A stretch of DNA of 41,885 nucleotides from Pseudomonadota bacterium (GTDB lineage: Bacteria > Pseudomonadota > Alphaproteobacteria > JACQOE01): assembly GCA_016202695.1 (NCBI GenBank), contig JACQOE010000047.1, positions 1 to 41,885 of the forward strand, read 5' to 3'. A program made the position numbers and the translations under genes. Shown piece by piece: positions 32,195 to 40,301 of the stretch. Under the pieces are notes generated by a model, which ran no database searches, was not told the DNA's origin, and saw only the letters and a program-made list of their open reading frames with translations. The stretch's first letter is position 1. Each line of letters opens with the position of its first letter.

Positions 32195-34009
32195 CTATTC
32201 CGCCGGCTGGACCGCGACGCCGCGAACACCCTCGTGGTCGACATCGGCGGCGGTGGCCACCCGATCCGGCGGAAGGTTCTGCGGCACGAAGTCCTGGGCG
32301 GCGCCCGGCACGCCGTAGGCATAGGCCCAGCGATAGACCACCGGCAGCGCCGGGCCCCAGTTGCCGTGCCCCGGAGGAGATTCGTGGGTCTGCCATTCGA
32401 GCGTGGTCGCCCGCCAGGGGTTCCGCCCGGCCTCTCGGCCCTTGAAGGCGCTCCATGCGAGGTTGAACAGGAACACCATCTGGGCGAAGCCCACGATCAG
32501 CGCCACCACCGACATGCCGGCGTTCAGGAAATGCGCCGATTCCGGGACGAACATGGTTTCGCCCATCTCGTAATACCGGCGCGGCACCCCCAGGAAGCCC
32601 AGGTAGTGCATCGGGAGATAGATTGCGTAGGCCCCGAGGAAGGTGACCCAGAAGTGAAACCTGCCCATCGCCTCGTTGAGCATCCGCCCGGTGATCAAGG
32701 GGTACCAGTGGTAGATCGCCCCGAAGATCACGAGGATCGGCGCCACCCCCATCACCATGTGGAAGTGGGCGACCACGAACATGGTGTCGGAAAGCGGCAC
32801 GTCGACGACGACGTTGCCGAGGAACAGGCCGGTGATGCCCCCGTTCACGAAGGTGATGATGAAGGCGAGGGAGAACAGCATCGGCAGCGTGAGGTGGATG
32901 TTGCCCCGCCACAGGGTCAGCACCCAGTTATAGACCTTGAGCGCGGTGGGAACGGCGATGATCAGCGTGGTGGTGGCGAAGAAGAACCCGAAATAGGGGT
33001 TCATGCCGCTGACGTACATGTGGTGCGCCCACACGATGAAGCTGAGGCCGCCGATGGCGACGATCGCCCAGACCATCATCCGATAGCCGAAGATGTTCCG
33101 TCTCGCGTGGGTGCTGATCAGGTCGGAGACGATGCCGAAGGCGGGCAGGGCGACGATGTAGACCTCGGGGTGGCCGAAGAACCAGAACAGGTGCTGGAAC
33201 AGAAGCGGGCTGCCGCCGTTGTATTGAAGCCGTTCCCCCATCTCGACGATGGCCGGCATGAAGAAGCTGGTTCCCAGGAGCCGGTCCAGCATCATCATCA
33301 CGGAGCCGACGAACAGGGCGGGGAAGGCGAGCAGGGCGAGGATGGTGGCGACGAAGATGCCCCACACCGTCAAGGGCATGCGCAGCAGCGTCATCCCCCG
33401 CGTGCGCGCCTGCAGCACCGTCACCACGTAGTTCAACCCGCCCATGGTGAACCCGATGATGAACAGGGCCAGGGAGGCGAGCATCAGAATGATGCCCCAG
33501 CCCGATCCCGGGGTGCCCTGGAGGATCGCCTGTGGCGGATACAAGGTCCAGCCGGCGCCCGTCGGCCCGCCCGGGGCGAAGAAGCTCGCCACCAGCACCA
33601 GGACGGCGGCCAGATAGACCCAGTAGCTGAGCATGTTCACGTAGGGGAAAACCATGTCGCGGGCGCCGACCATCAGCGGGATCAGGTAGTTGCCGAAGCC
33701 CCCCAGGAACAGCGCCGTGAGCAGGTAGATCACCATGATCATCCCGTGCATGGTGATGAACTGGTAATAGGAGCTCTCGTCGATAAAGGAGAAGCTTTCC
33801 GGGAACCCGAGCTGCAGCCGCATCAGCCAAGACAACACCAGCGCCACCAACCCGATCGCGGTCGCCGTGATCGCGTACTGGATGGCGATGACCTTGGCAT
33901 CCTGGCACCAGATGTATTTTCCCAGGAAGGTTTTCGGATGGTAGAGTTCGACATCCGGCACTTCGGCCGGCGGGACGTAGGCCGTTTCGGCGTGTGCGGC
34001 GTGCGCCAT
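32195..34009 (-). CDS. coxA: Cytochrome c oxidase subunit I
   Basis: Catalytic subunit of an aa3-type haem-copper oxidase, 604 aa, 12 or more helices. Ligands: low-spin haem His in TMHGMIM, CuB His and cross-linked Tyr in FWFFGHPEVYI, the CuB His pair WAHHMY, and the haem ligands in VVAHFHMVMG. Proton-channel residues are present: the D-channel Asp and Asn in GARDMVFPYVNMLSYW, and the Glu of HPEVY, so it belongs to the A1-type class. The ATG at 34009 is followed by a short hydrophilic N-terminus. It lies 69 bp after coxB and 76 bp before the first subunit III gene. Reduces oxygen to water and pumps protons. Confidence 0.97.
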   Translation of the reverse strand: MAHAAHAETAYVPPAEVPDVELYHPKTFLGKYIWCQDAKVIAIQYAITATAIGLVALVLSWLMRLQLGFPESFSFIDESSYYQFITMHGMIMVIYLLTALFLGGFGNYLIPLMVGARDMVFPYVNMLSYWVYLAAVLVLVASFFAPGGPTGAGWTLYPPQAILQGTPGSGWGIILMLASLALFIIGFTMGGLNYVVTVLQARTRGMTLLRMPLTVWGIFVATILALLAFPALFVGSVMMMLDRLLGTSFFMPAIVEMGERLQYNGGSPLLFQHLFWFFGHPEVYIVALPAFGIVSDLISTHARRNIFGYRMMVWAIVAIGGLSFIVWAHHMYVSGMNPYFGFFFATTTLIIAVPTALKVYNWVLTLWRGNIHLTLPMLFSLAFIITFVNGGITGLFLGNVVVDVPLSDTMFVVAHFHMVMGVAPILVIFGAIYHWYPLITGRMLNEAMGRFHFWVTFLGAYAIYLPMHYLGFLGVPRRYYEMGETMFVPESAHFLNAGMSVVALIVGFAQMVFLFNLAWSAFKGREAGRNPWRATTLEWQTHESPPGHGNWGPALPVVYRWAYAYGVPGAAQDFVPQNLPPDRVATAADVDHEGVRGVAVQPAE

Positions 34010-34078
34010 CTTGAAGGTCCCTCTCCGCTAGCTCTCTATCGCGCTCAATTCGCTTGAGTCTCGGTATCCTGCTTCACA

Positions 34079-34948
34079 TCACTTGAGCAGTCTCTCCAAA
34101 GGCTCCGACCCTCCCTCGCTCGAGGCCAGATTTATGTCCGGGGTGCCGGTCCCGGCTCGAGCCAGCGACTGCGCGAACGTCGGCTGCTCTTGCAACCACG
34201 CCTGAAATTCGCTCTCCGGCTCGACCACGACCTTGCCGCGCATGACATGGTGCCCAAGGCCGCACAATTCGGCGCAGAGGACATCGAATGTCCCGGTCCG
34301 GGTGGGGGTGATCCAAAAATAGGTGATCATCCCGGGCACCAGATCCATCTTGGCTCGGAACTGCGGCACATAGAAGTCGTGCAACACGTCCTTGGCGCGA
34401 AGCAGCACCTTGACCGGCTTGTCGAGCGGGAGGCGCGCCTCCGGACCCTGGACCAGAACGTCATCCTGTCCCTTGGGATCGTTGGGATTGAGGCCGAACG
34501 GGTTCTCAGGGGTGATGTTCCGGGGATCGGTGGTGCCCAGCACGCCGTCCTTCCCGGGGTAGCGGAAGCTCCACTGCCACTGCTCGCCCACGACCTCGAT
34601 CTTGGCCGCGTCTTCCGGGACGGAGACAAATTGGTTCCATACGAACAAGCCCGGAGCCAACATCGCCGCCACGCCCACGGAGGTCAGTCCGGTGAGCCAC
34701 CACTCCATCTTCTTGTTCTCCGGCTCGTACTCCGCCCGCCTGTCCTTCCGGTAGCGGTAGCGGAACACGCAATAGGCCATGAACAGAATGATGGCGACGA
34801 AAACGACCCCGGTGATCCAGAAGGTGATGATGATGGTGTGATCGATGTAACTCCAGTTCGAGGCGATGGGGGTCCACCACCACGGGCTTAACAGGTGAAA
34901 CGCCACGGAGCCGACGGCCACCAAAACCAGAATGAGTGCCACAACCAT
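34079..34948 (-). CDS. coxB: Cytochrome c oxidase subunit II
   Basis: Protein of 289 aa: an N-terminal hydrophobic segment, two membrane helices (about residues 38-62 and 84-105) and a periplasmic cupredoxin domain carrying the binuclear CuA site, CAELCGLGHHVMRG (two Cys, Glu, His, Met) with the upstream His in LHDFYVPQFRAKMD. The electron-entry Trp-rich motif GEQWQWSFRYPG is present. No fused cytochrome c domain follows, so it is aa3- rather than caa3-like in this respect; the C-terminus ends in a short polar tail. First oxidase gene; start ATG at 34948. Confidence 0.97.
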   Translation of the reverse strand: MVVALILVLVAVGSVAFHLLSPWWWTPIASNWSYIDHTIIITFWITGVVFVAIILFMAYCVFRYRYRKDRRAEYEPENKKMEWWLTGLTSVGVAAMLAPGLFVWNQFVSVPEDAAKIEVVGEQWQWSFRYPGKDGVLGTTDPRNITPENPFGLNPNDPKGQDDVLVQGPEARLPLDKPVKVLLRAKDVLHDFYVPQFRAKMDLVPGMITYFWITPTRTGTFDVLCAELCGLGHHVMRGKVVVEPESEFQAWLQEQPTFAQSLARAGTGTPDINLASSEGGSEPLERLLK

Positions 34949-35034
34949 CCTTAGCTCACCTTCATCTCTAGCCGGTTACGATCCGGAGCGGACTCGGTCT
35001 CGGCTGGCTTTGCAACGACGATCAACACGGCGTT

Positions 35035-35829
35035 TCAGCGCTCCACCAGCTTGCGATACAGATGCCAGGTCGCGTGTCCGAGCACCGGCAACACGACCGC
35101 GAGGCCGACGAAAAAGGGCAGGGCGCCGATCAGCAGGGTGCCGGCGACGACGAGGCCCCACGCAGCCATCGGCTTCGGGTTGGCGAGAACCGCCCTGATG
35201 GACGTCTGAACCGCGGTCACGGCACCGACGTCGCGGTCCAGGAGCAGCGGAAAGGACACCACGCTGATGGTGAAACTCACGACCGCGAAGAGGAAGCCGA
35301 CGCCGCAGCCGACGATGATGAGTGTCCAACCGGAGGTTGTGGTGAATACCTGACGGGCAAACTCGGCGATCGACGCCTGCGGCGCGCTGCCGAAGGTCAT
35401 GTCGTAGATGACCATCGCCGCGCCCAGCCAGGCGACGAAAATCGCCATCAGCACGGCGCTGAGGGCCGCGATGGCGCCGATCGACGGCGAACGGAGGACG
35501 TCGAAGGCGTGCCCCCAGGAGGTGTCGAGGCCGTCCTCGCGGCGCCGGCTCAGCTCGTAGAGGCCGATCGCGACCGCGGGGCCGATCAGGGTGAATCCGG
35601 CGATGAGGGGGAAGAGGAGCGGCAAGATCTCGTATCCGGCCGTGAGCCGGGCCAGGAAGAGGACGACCACGGGATAGATCACCACCAGGAAAATCAAGTG
35701 GCTGGGCTTGAGCATGAAGTCGGCGAATCCCCTGGCCAAGACGTCCTTGAGGTCGGCGACGGCGATGGTGCGGATGACCGGTTGAGCGGGGCTCGCACCC
35801 GCATCGGCGATCGACATTTCATTCGGCAT
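35035..35829 (-). CDS. DUF2189 integral membrane protein
   Basis: Protein of 264 aa with about six hydrophobic segments, recognisable as DUF2189 from DFMLKPSHLIFLVVIYPVVV (about 37-56), the PLLFPLIAGFTLIGPAVAIGLYELSRRRE block and the later VVSFPLLLDRDVGAVTAVQTS. The start at 35829 has AGGAGG 8 nt upstream; the longer open frame to 36357 is not coding. It lies 86 bp before coxB on the same strand, and the promoter at 35939-35967 may serve the whole oxidase operon. Function unknown; linkage to terminal oxidase genes suggests a role in oxidase assembly or membrane physiology (inference). Confidence 0.9.
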   Translation of the reverse strand: MPNEMSIADAGASPAQPVIRTIAVADLKDVLARGFADFMLKPSHLIFLVVIYPVVVLFLARLTAGYEILPLLFPLIAGFTLIGPAVAIGLYELSRRREDGLDTSWGHAFDVLRSPSIGAIAALSAVLMAIFVAWLGAAMVIYDMTFGSAPQASIAEFARQVFTTTSGWTLIIVGCGVGFLFAVVSFTISVVSFPLLLDRDVGAVTAVQTSIRAVLANPKPMAAWGLVVAGTLLIGALPFFVGLAVVLPVLGHATWHLYRKLVER

Positions 35830-35938
35830 GGTCGCGCCTCCTGCCTCGCGGGTCCGGGCGGTCGCGCTGCCGCCCCTGCCACCGAGCGCCCATTCCGGTC
35901 GCTGGCTCCCTCGAACCGTGACCCCGAATTGCTTCCAA

Positions 35939-35967
35939 CATATAATTATAATTATAGTAATTGGCAA
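35939..35967 (-). promoter_or_regulatory. Candidate sigma-70 promoter in an AT-rich palindrome, upstream of DUF2189/cox operon
   Basis: On the minus strand: -35 TTGCCA (35962-35967), a 17-bp spacer, and -10 TATATG (35939-35944). The spacer contains two further TATAAT hexamers in tandem. On both strands TATAATTATAATTATA (35941-35956) is a perfect 16-bp palindrome, a marked AT island in GC-rich DNA. Transcription would start near 35932, leaving a leader of about 100 nt before DUF2189. The palindrome could also be a repressor site covering the promoter. Confidence 0.5.
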
Positions 35968-36690
35968 CCCAGCATCAACACCCCCCACACGCCGCCAATC
36001 CCCACCCTGACGAGGGGATATCCGGGCGGGCGTGCGGCGGCGTCGGCCGCCGCTTGCGCGGAGCGCGGGTTGATCCCGCCGCGCGGCCGGAGCCTTCGGG
36101 CAGGGGGAAGCGAAGCGTGGAGCGGGAGACGACGACCGGCGTGATTTGATACCAGCATGGAGACGGTGGCGGTCGCGGACGGCGGCCGGCGAGGCGCGGT
36201 ACGGCCCATCGCCGCGATTGCCGGACCCGTGCGCGCCCCTCCCTCCGCGCATCCCGCCGGCCTTCGGTCGGCGCCCGTTGCCATCGCCAACCCGGCGACA
36301 CATAATGGGGGCCCTTCGGGCCCGTCGGCGAGCGGCGAGCCCGCCTACGGACAACACGCGACAAACCGACCGCCCGGGAGCACGACACGGATGCAGCCGG
36401 AGCCCTGCGGCCCGTCACCCGACACGCCGACCGACGGTCGCGCACGCTCGCCCGGCGCAACCGCGATCGGCTTTCGCTCCAGGACATCCCTGAGAGCCTT
36501 CGATACTCGTCGCGGCCGCGGCGAGTATCGAAGACTCTAAGATCGAGCCCTTCCAACCGCGCGACCAGATGCCGGGCGACGTAGACAGGAGTCCGAGGCC
36601 GGGCCGCACGCCGCCGACGGGGCGGCAGCCGCGCCGGGACACGCCCGGGCCCGGCTTTTCGGGGCGGACCAGGTGAGCGACGGAGATCCG
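35968..36690. other. Gene-free region, no recognisable coding sequence
   Basis: About 720 bp between divergent genes. The open frames here are short, Arg/Pro/Ala-rich and unlike any protein I know. The only clear structure is the long inverted repeat at 36493-36538 and the AT-rich promoter palindrome just outside the left end. A decayed gene cannot be excluded. The promoter of the ABC permease operon (36691) should lie at the right end, but no convincing hexamers are visible. Confidence 0.5.
36493..36538. repeat. 46-bp inverted repeat (21-bp arms, GGCC centre)
   Basis: Left arm 36493-36513 and right arm 36518-36538 match at 19 of 21 positions when inverted (core CTTCGATACTCG and CGAGTATCGAAG), with GGCC as the central 4 nt. 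It would form a very stable hairpin in RNA from either strand. There is no T-tract, and it lies 153 bp before the permease start. It may be a bidirectional Rho-type terminator, a large operator, or the footprint of a repeat element. Confidence 0.65.
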
Positions 36691-37512
36691 ATGAATGCGC
36701 GCGGCGCGCGAGTGTCGTCCGTCGGCGCCTTGGTGCCGGCGCCGTTGCGGACGATCTACGCGCGGCTCGGGCCCCAGATCACCTCGGCGTTGTCGATCGC
36801 CGGCGGCATCGCGCTGTGGGAACTGGTCGGACGGCTGTTCGTCAAGAACTCGCTGTTCCTGTCCACGCCGTCGCAGATCGCCAACGAGATCGCCATGCTG
36901 TGGATCTCCGGCGAGCTGCAGATGCACATGTGGGTCAGCGGCCAGGAGTTCTTCATCGGCCTGACCCTGGCCATCGTCGGCGGCATCTTCATCGGTCTTG
37001 TCATGACATCGAGCGTCAAGGCCGAGAAGATCCTCGCCCCCTGGGTGACGGCGCTCTACGCCACGCCGACCATCGCCATCGCGCCGCTGATTATCCTGTG
37101 GTTCGGCATCGACATCTGGTCGAAGGTGGTCATCTGCACGCTGAACGGCATCTTCCCGATGATCATCAATACCGACGCCGGCCTGCGCGGCGCCGAGCGC
37201 CATCTGATCGAGGCCGTGCGCTCCTTCGGCGCCACGCGCTGGCAGATCTTCTGGAAGGTGTCGCTGCCGTCGGCGATCCCCTACATCCTCGCCGGGGTGC
37301 GCCTCGCCGTCGGCCGCTCGATCGTCGCCATCGTCGTCGGCGAGCTGTTCGGCGCGCGCGCCGGTCTCGGCTTCATGCTGATCCAGGCCTCGGAGGTCTT
37401 CAACATGTCGCGACTGTTCGCCGCGGTCGTGATCCTTGCCGTCGTCGGCATCGCGTTGACCTCGCTCGCGCAGGCGCTGGAGCGCCATCTCGTGCCCTGG
37501 CGGCGGTTGTGA
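36691..37512 (+). CDS. ABC transporter permease, nitrate/taurine/aliphatic sulfonate (SsuC/TauC) type
   Basis: Membrane subunit of 273 aa with six hydrophobic helices and the family EAA loop (IEAVRSFGATRWQIFWKVSLPSA, residues about 174-196 from this start). Other SsuC-type features: TPSQIANEIAML near the N-terminus and the YATPTIAIAPLIILWFGI segment. The start at 36691 has GGAG 6 nt upstream; a GTG at 36673 in frame is the alternative. Followed by its ATPase after 9 bp. The binding protein is presumably the SsuA/NMT1-type protein encoded convergently at 40302-41297. Confidence 0.93.
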   Translation: MNARGARVSSVGALVPAPLRTIYARLGPQITSALSIAGGIALWELVGRLFVKNSLFLSTPSQIANEIAMLWISGELQMHMWVSGQEFFIGLTLAIVGGIFIGLVMTSSVKAEKILAPWVTALYATPTIAIAPLIILWFGIDIWSKVVICTLNGIFPMIINTDAGLRGAERHLIEAVRSFGATRWQIFWKVSLPSAIPYILAGVRLAVGRSIVAIVVGELFGARAGLGFMLIQASEVFNMSRLFAAVVILAVVGIALTSLAQALERHLVPWRRL

Positions 37513-37521
37513 GGAGGCGGG

Positions 37522-38343
37522 ATGGAGCCCAAGCTCGCGATCCGGAACCTGAGCAAGCGGTTCGGCGACTTGCAGGCCCTCGAGGGCATCAACCTCGAGA
37601 TCGCCGAGCACGAGTTCGTCTGCATCGTCGGGCCGAGCGGCTGTGGGAAAACGACCCTGCTCCGGATCATCGCCGGGCTCGAGACCGCAAACGGTGGCGA
37701 AATCCTGATCGACGGCAAGGGCGTCCGCGCCCCCGGCGCCGACCGGGGCTTTGTGTTTCAGGCGGATTCGCTCCTGCCCTGGCGCACGGTCTGGAAAAAC
37801 GCGGTCATCGGTCTCGAGATCAACGGCCTCGTCAGCCAGGAGACTCGCGAGTACACGCGCTCGCTTCTGAAGCTGGTCGGGCTCGAGGGCTTCGACCATT
37901 ACTATCCGGCGCAGCTCTCCGGCGGCATGCGCCAGCGCGTCAATCTCGCCCGTGCGCTCGCCCTCAACCCGATGGTTCTGCTGATGGACGAGCCGTTCTC
38001 GGCCCTCGACGCGCAGACCCGCGAGATCATGCAGAGCGAGATGCTCAGGATCTGGCGATCCGGGCACAAGACGGTGCTGTTCATCACCCACCAGATCGAC
38101 GAGGCCGTCTATCTCGCCGATCGGGTGATCGTGCTCGGCCGTCGTCCGGGCCGCGTCAAGGAGATCGTGAGCGTCGACATCCCGCGCCCGCGCGAGCTCA
38201 ACGTCAAGCGCAAGCCGCGCTTCATCGAATACGTCGACCATATCTGGCAGTTGATCGAGAACGACGTCCGCGACAGCGTCATCGAGGAGGGGGCGCACCG
38301 TGGCGGCCGGCGATTGGCCGGGCAGGCGATCTCGCAGGAATAG
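37522..38343 (+). CDS. ABC transporter ATP-binding protein, SsuB/TauB type
   Basis: Nucleotide-binding subunit, 273 aa. Walker A GPSGCGKTT (residues about 36-44), Q-loop VFQADSLLPWRTV typical of the nitrate/sulfonate/taurine class, signature [10 protein letters not shown], Walker B VLLMDEPFSALD and switch His in FITHQIDEAV. A strong ribosome binding site (GAGGAGG) precedes the ATG. It ends close to the MmgE/PrpD remnant, which lies on the opposite strand. Confidence 0.95.
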   Translation: MEPKLAIRNLSKRFGDLQALEGINLEIAEHEFVCIVGPSGCGKTTLLRIIAGLETANGGEILIDGKGVRAPGADRGFVFQADSLLPWRTVWKNAVIGLEINGLVSQETREYTRSLLKLVGLEGFDHYYPAQLSGGMRQRVNLARALALNPMVLLMDEPFSALDAQTREIMQSEMLRIWRSGHKTVLFITHQIDEAVYLADRVIVLGRRPGRVKEIVSVDIPRPRELNVKRKPRFIEYVDHIWQLIENDVRDSVIEEGAHRGGRRLAGQAISQE

Positions 38344-38404
38344 CGCGACCGCATCGCTGTCGCCCCCGCCGCGGGCCGGCGACGGCGGCGGAATAGCGGT
38401 TGCT

Positions 38405-38640
38405 CTGCCAGCCGCGCCCGGCGACGACGGTGGCCTCGCGCGCCGACGACCCGCGGGCCAGCCGCTCCTGGACCGCCTTCACCTCGCGGTGATCGTGAGC
38501 CGATACGATGGCCGCGAGGGTGTCGCCAATCACCAGCGCGGCCCGGCTCGCGACGCCGGACGGGATGTCGTCGAACGAGGCGGCCGCGGCGTGGCGCCGC
38601 TCGGCCGATGCTCCGGCATCGCCCGTCGCGTCGCGCCTTC
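38405..38640 (-). pseudogene. Fragment of an MmgE/PrpD-family gene
   Basis: In one minus-strand frame the translation reads SFDDIPSGVASRAALVIGDT, then LAAIVSAHDHREVKAVQE and ATVVAGRGWQSNRYSAAVAG. This matches the N-terminal helix pattern of MmgE/PrpD proteins (2-methylcitrate dehydratase-like: ...lP..v..rA...l.DtLg...ag...). Only about 75 residues of a roughly 450-aa family remain, with no in-frame start codon and random sequence after residue 75. It directly follows the hydantoinase stop (38695) on the same strand, so the ancestral order was probably binding protein, hydantoinase, MmgE/PrpD. Confidence 0.55.
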
Positions 38641-38694
38641 CGGATCGCCTCGCCGGGACGCAACGCAGGCGAGTCAATCCGGGAAGATCAGGCT

Positions 38695-40128
38695 CTAGCA
38701 GAAGGGTCGTTCCCTGACGCCGTCCGCGATCTTCCGGAAGATCCTCTGCCCGTCCGCCGGCTCGCCGAGGAATGTCCCGTCTTCGACCACGACCTTGCCG
38801 CGCAGGATCGTCGTCGTCGGCCAACCCCGCACCTCGTGTCCCTCCCAGGGGCTATAATCCGTCTCGTGCAGGTCCTCGACGCGGACCCTCCGCCTTACCC
38901 CGGGGTCGAGGATCGTGATGTCGGCGTCGCTGCCGACGGCGAGGACTCCCTTTCGCGGGTAGAGCCCCATGATCTTGGCTGCATTCGTCGAGACCAGGTC
39001 GACGAAATGGCGCAACGGGTAGCCGCGCTTCACGACCATCTCCGTGTACATCACCCCGATCCGCGGCTCGACGCCGGAACTGCCGCCGGTCATGTCGTCG
39101 CTTCGCTTGCCGCGAACCTTCACCCGCAGGGACGTGCAGATCTCGTCGGTCGCGATCGTGCTGATCGCGCCGTTCCGTGTCCCCTGCCACAGCATCTCCT
39201 GGTCGGCCCCGGTCTTGAGCGACGGGTACGTATGATAGATTTGCCCGTTGGGGCGATGATAGTCGTCGGACGTAAAGAGCAGATACTGGTGAAGCGTCTC
39301 GCCGTAGACGGGATATCCTTTCGCGCGCGATTGGGAGACCGCGGCGACGCCGCAGGCGGCACTGATGTGCATCAGGTAAATCGCCGCGCCCTCGACGTTC
39401 TCCGTCAAGCGGATGATCCGATGGAACGAGAGATCCTCGGATAGTGCGTTTCGGATCTCGGAAACATGCTCGAACCCGACCCGCCCCTGGCGGAACAGTT
39501 TGCCGTACATATGCTGGACGATATCGTCGTCCTCGGCATGGATCGCGGCGAGGCCGCCGTGCTGCGCGAGGACCTGGAAGACCTCCCAGATATCGCCGTA
39601 GTCCAGCATTCGACCGGTGCGGCCGGGGCGCCCGTTGGTGGTGAAGATCTTGACCGTCGGGAATCCGGACTCGATGGCCTCTCTTATCTCGGGCAGCGCC
39701 GGGTCCGGAATATCTCCCTGAAGGAAGAGGTGGTACGAGTAATCGCAGTACGACTTTCCCGCCCAATTTTTCTCGGTCGTTTCGATCGCCTCGCGGGCGT
39801 GCCCGCTTTCCGCCTTCCACGGCGCAAAGTCGATCACCGTGGTGGTTCCGCCGAAGAGCGCGGCGCGGCTGACCCGGGAGGGCGGGGCACTGCGCAGCGA
39901 GGGTTTCCCCTTTGGACCGGGAATGGGCCAGTTGCAGTGGACATGGGGATCGATTCCTCCGGGCATCACGATCTTTCCCGAGGCGTCGACGACACGCTCC
40001 GCCCCGGTCTTGTCGAGGACGCCGGAATCCGAGACCGCAACGATCTTCCCGTCGTCGACTGCGACATCGCCGCGCGCGACGCCGGCGGCCGTGACGACCG
40101 TTCCTCCACGTACCAAGAGGTCCAACAT
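38695..40128 (-). CDS. hydA: Dihydropyrimidinase/hydantoinase-like amidohydrolase
   Basis: Cyclic-amidohydrolase of 477 aa. It starts with the urease-like strand MLDLLVRGGTVVTAAGVARG and the metal-binding GGIDPHVHC (residues about 57-65). The carboxylated-Lys site FPTVKIFTTNG, metal His residues in AIHAEDDD and LMHISAACG, and the later Asp (STIATDEICTS) are all present, as is the closing GSDADITILDP. The start at 40128 has GGGAG nearby; upstream in-frame starts add unrelated residues. Family members open dihydropyrimidines, hydantoins or related cyclic imides; the substrate is unknown. It lies downstream of an SsuA/ThiY-type binding protein, with a terminator between them. Confidence 0.93.
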   Translation of the reverse strand: MLDLLVRGGTVVTAAGVARGDVAVDDGKIVAVSDSGVLDKTGAERVVDASGKIVMPGGIDPHVHCNWPIPGPKGKPSLRSAPPSRVSRAALFGGTTTVIDFAPWKAESGHAREAIETTEKNWAGKSYCDYSYHLFLQGDIPDPALPEIREAIESGFPTVKIFTTNGRPGRTGRMLDYGDIWEVFQVLAQHGGLAAIHAEDDDIVQHMYGKLFRQGRVGFEHVSEIRNALSEDLSFHRIIRLTENVEGAAIYLMHISAACGVAAVSQSRAKGYPVYGETLHQYLLFTSDDYHRPNGQIYHTYPSLKTGADQEMLWQGTRNGAISTIATDEICTSLRVKVRGKRSDDMTGGSSGVEPRIGVMYTEMVVKRGYPLRHFVDLVSTNAAKIMGLYPRKGVLAVGSDADITILDPGVRRRVRVEDLHETDYSPWEGHEVRGWPTTTILRGKVVVEDGTFLGEPADGQRIFRKIADGVRERPFC

Positions 40129-40207
40129 CGCTTGCTCCCGACCATCACTGCCGCGTGCACCGGCGAACCCAAGCCGGCGCGACAAGGATCCGTTGGTGCC
40201 GCGCATG

Positions 40208-40242
40208 AAAAACCGCCGGAGGCACGCCGCATCCTCCGGCGG
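40208..40242 (-). terminator. Rho-independent terminator downstream of the binding protein gene
   Basis: On the minus strand: perfect 10-bp stem CCGCCGGAGG / CCTCCGGCGG (40213-40222 and 40233-40242) with a 10-nt loop, followed by five T (40208-40212). It follows the stop of the SsuA-like gene (40302) by 60 bp and precedes the hydantoinase start by 80 bp, so it would terminate or attenuate transcription between them. This is the clearest intrinsic terminator in the window. Confidence 0.85.
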
Positions 40243-40301
40243 CCGCGTCGGCGAGGCTTGCGCCGCTCTCCGGGTGCCTTGCCGGTCGCCGGCGGCGAGT
40301 A

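Noticed and set aside
32078..34057. 659-codon plus-strand frame across coxA
   Set aside because: Antisense shadow; extremely His/Asp/Glu-rich, as expected from a reversed membrane-protein gene.
36415..38298. 627-codon minus-strand frame across the ABC permease and ATPase
   Set aside because: Opposite strand of two firmly identified ABC genes; composition is typical of an antisense frame.
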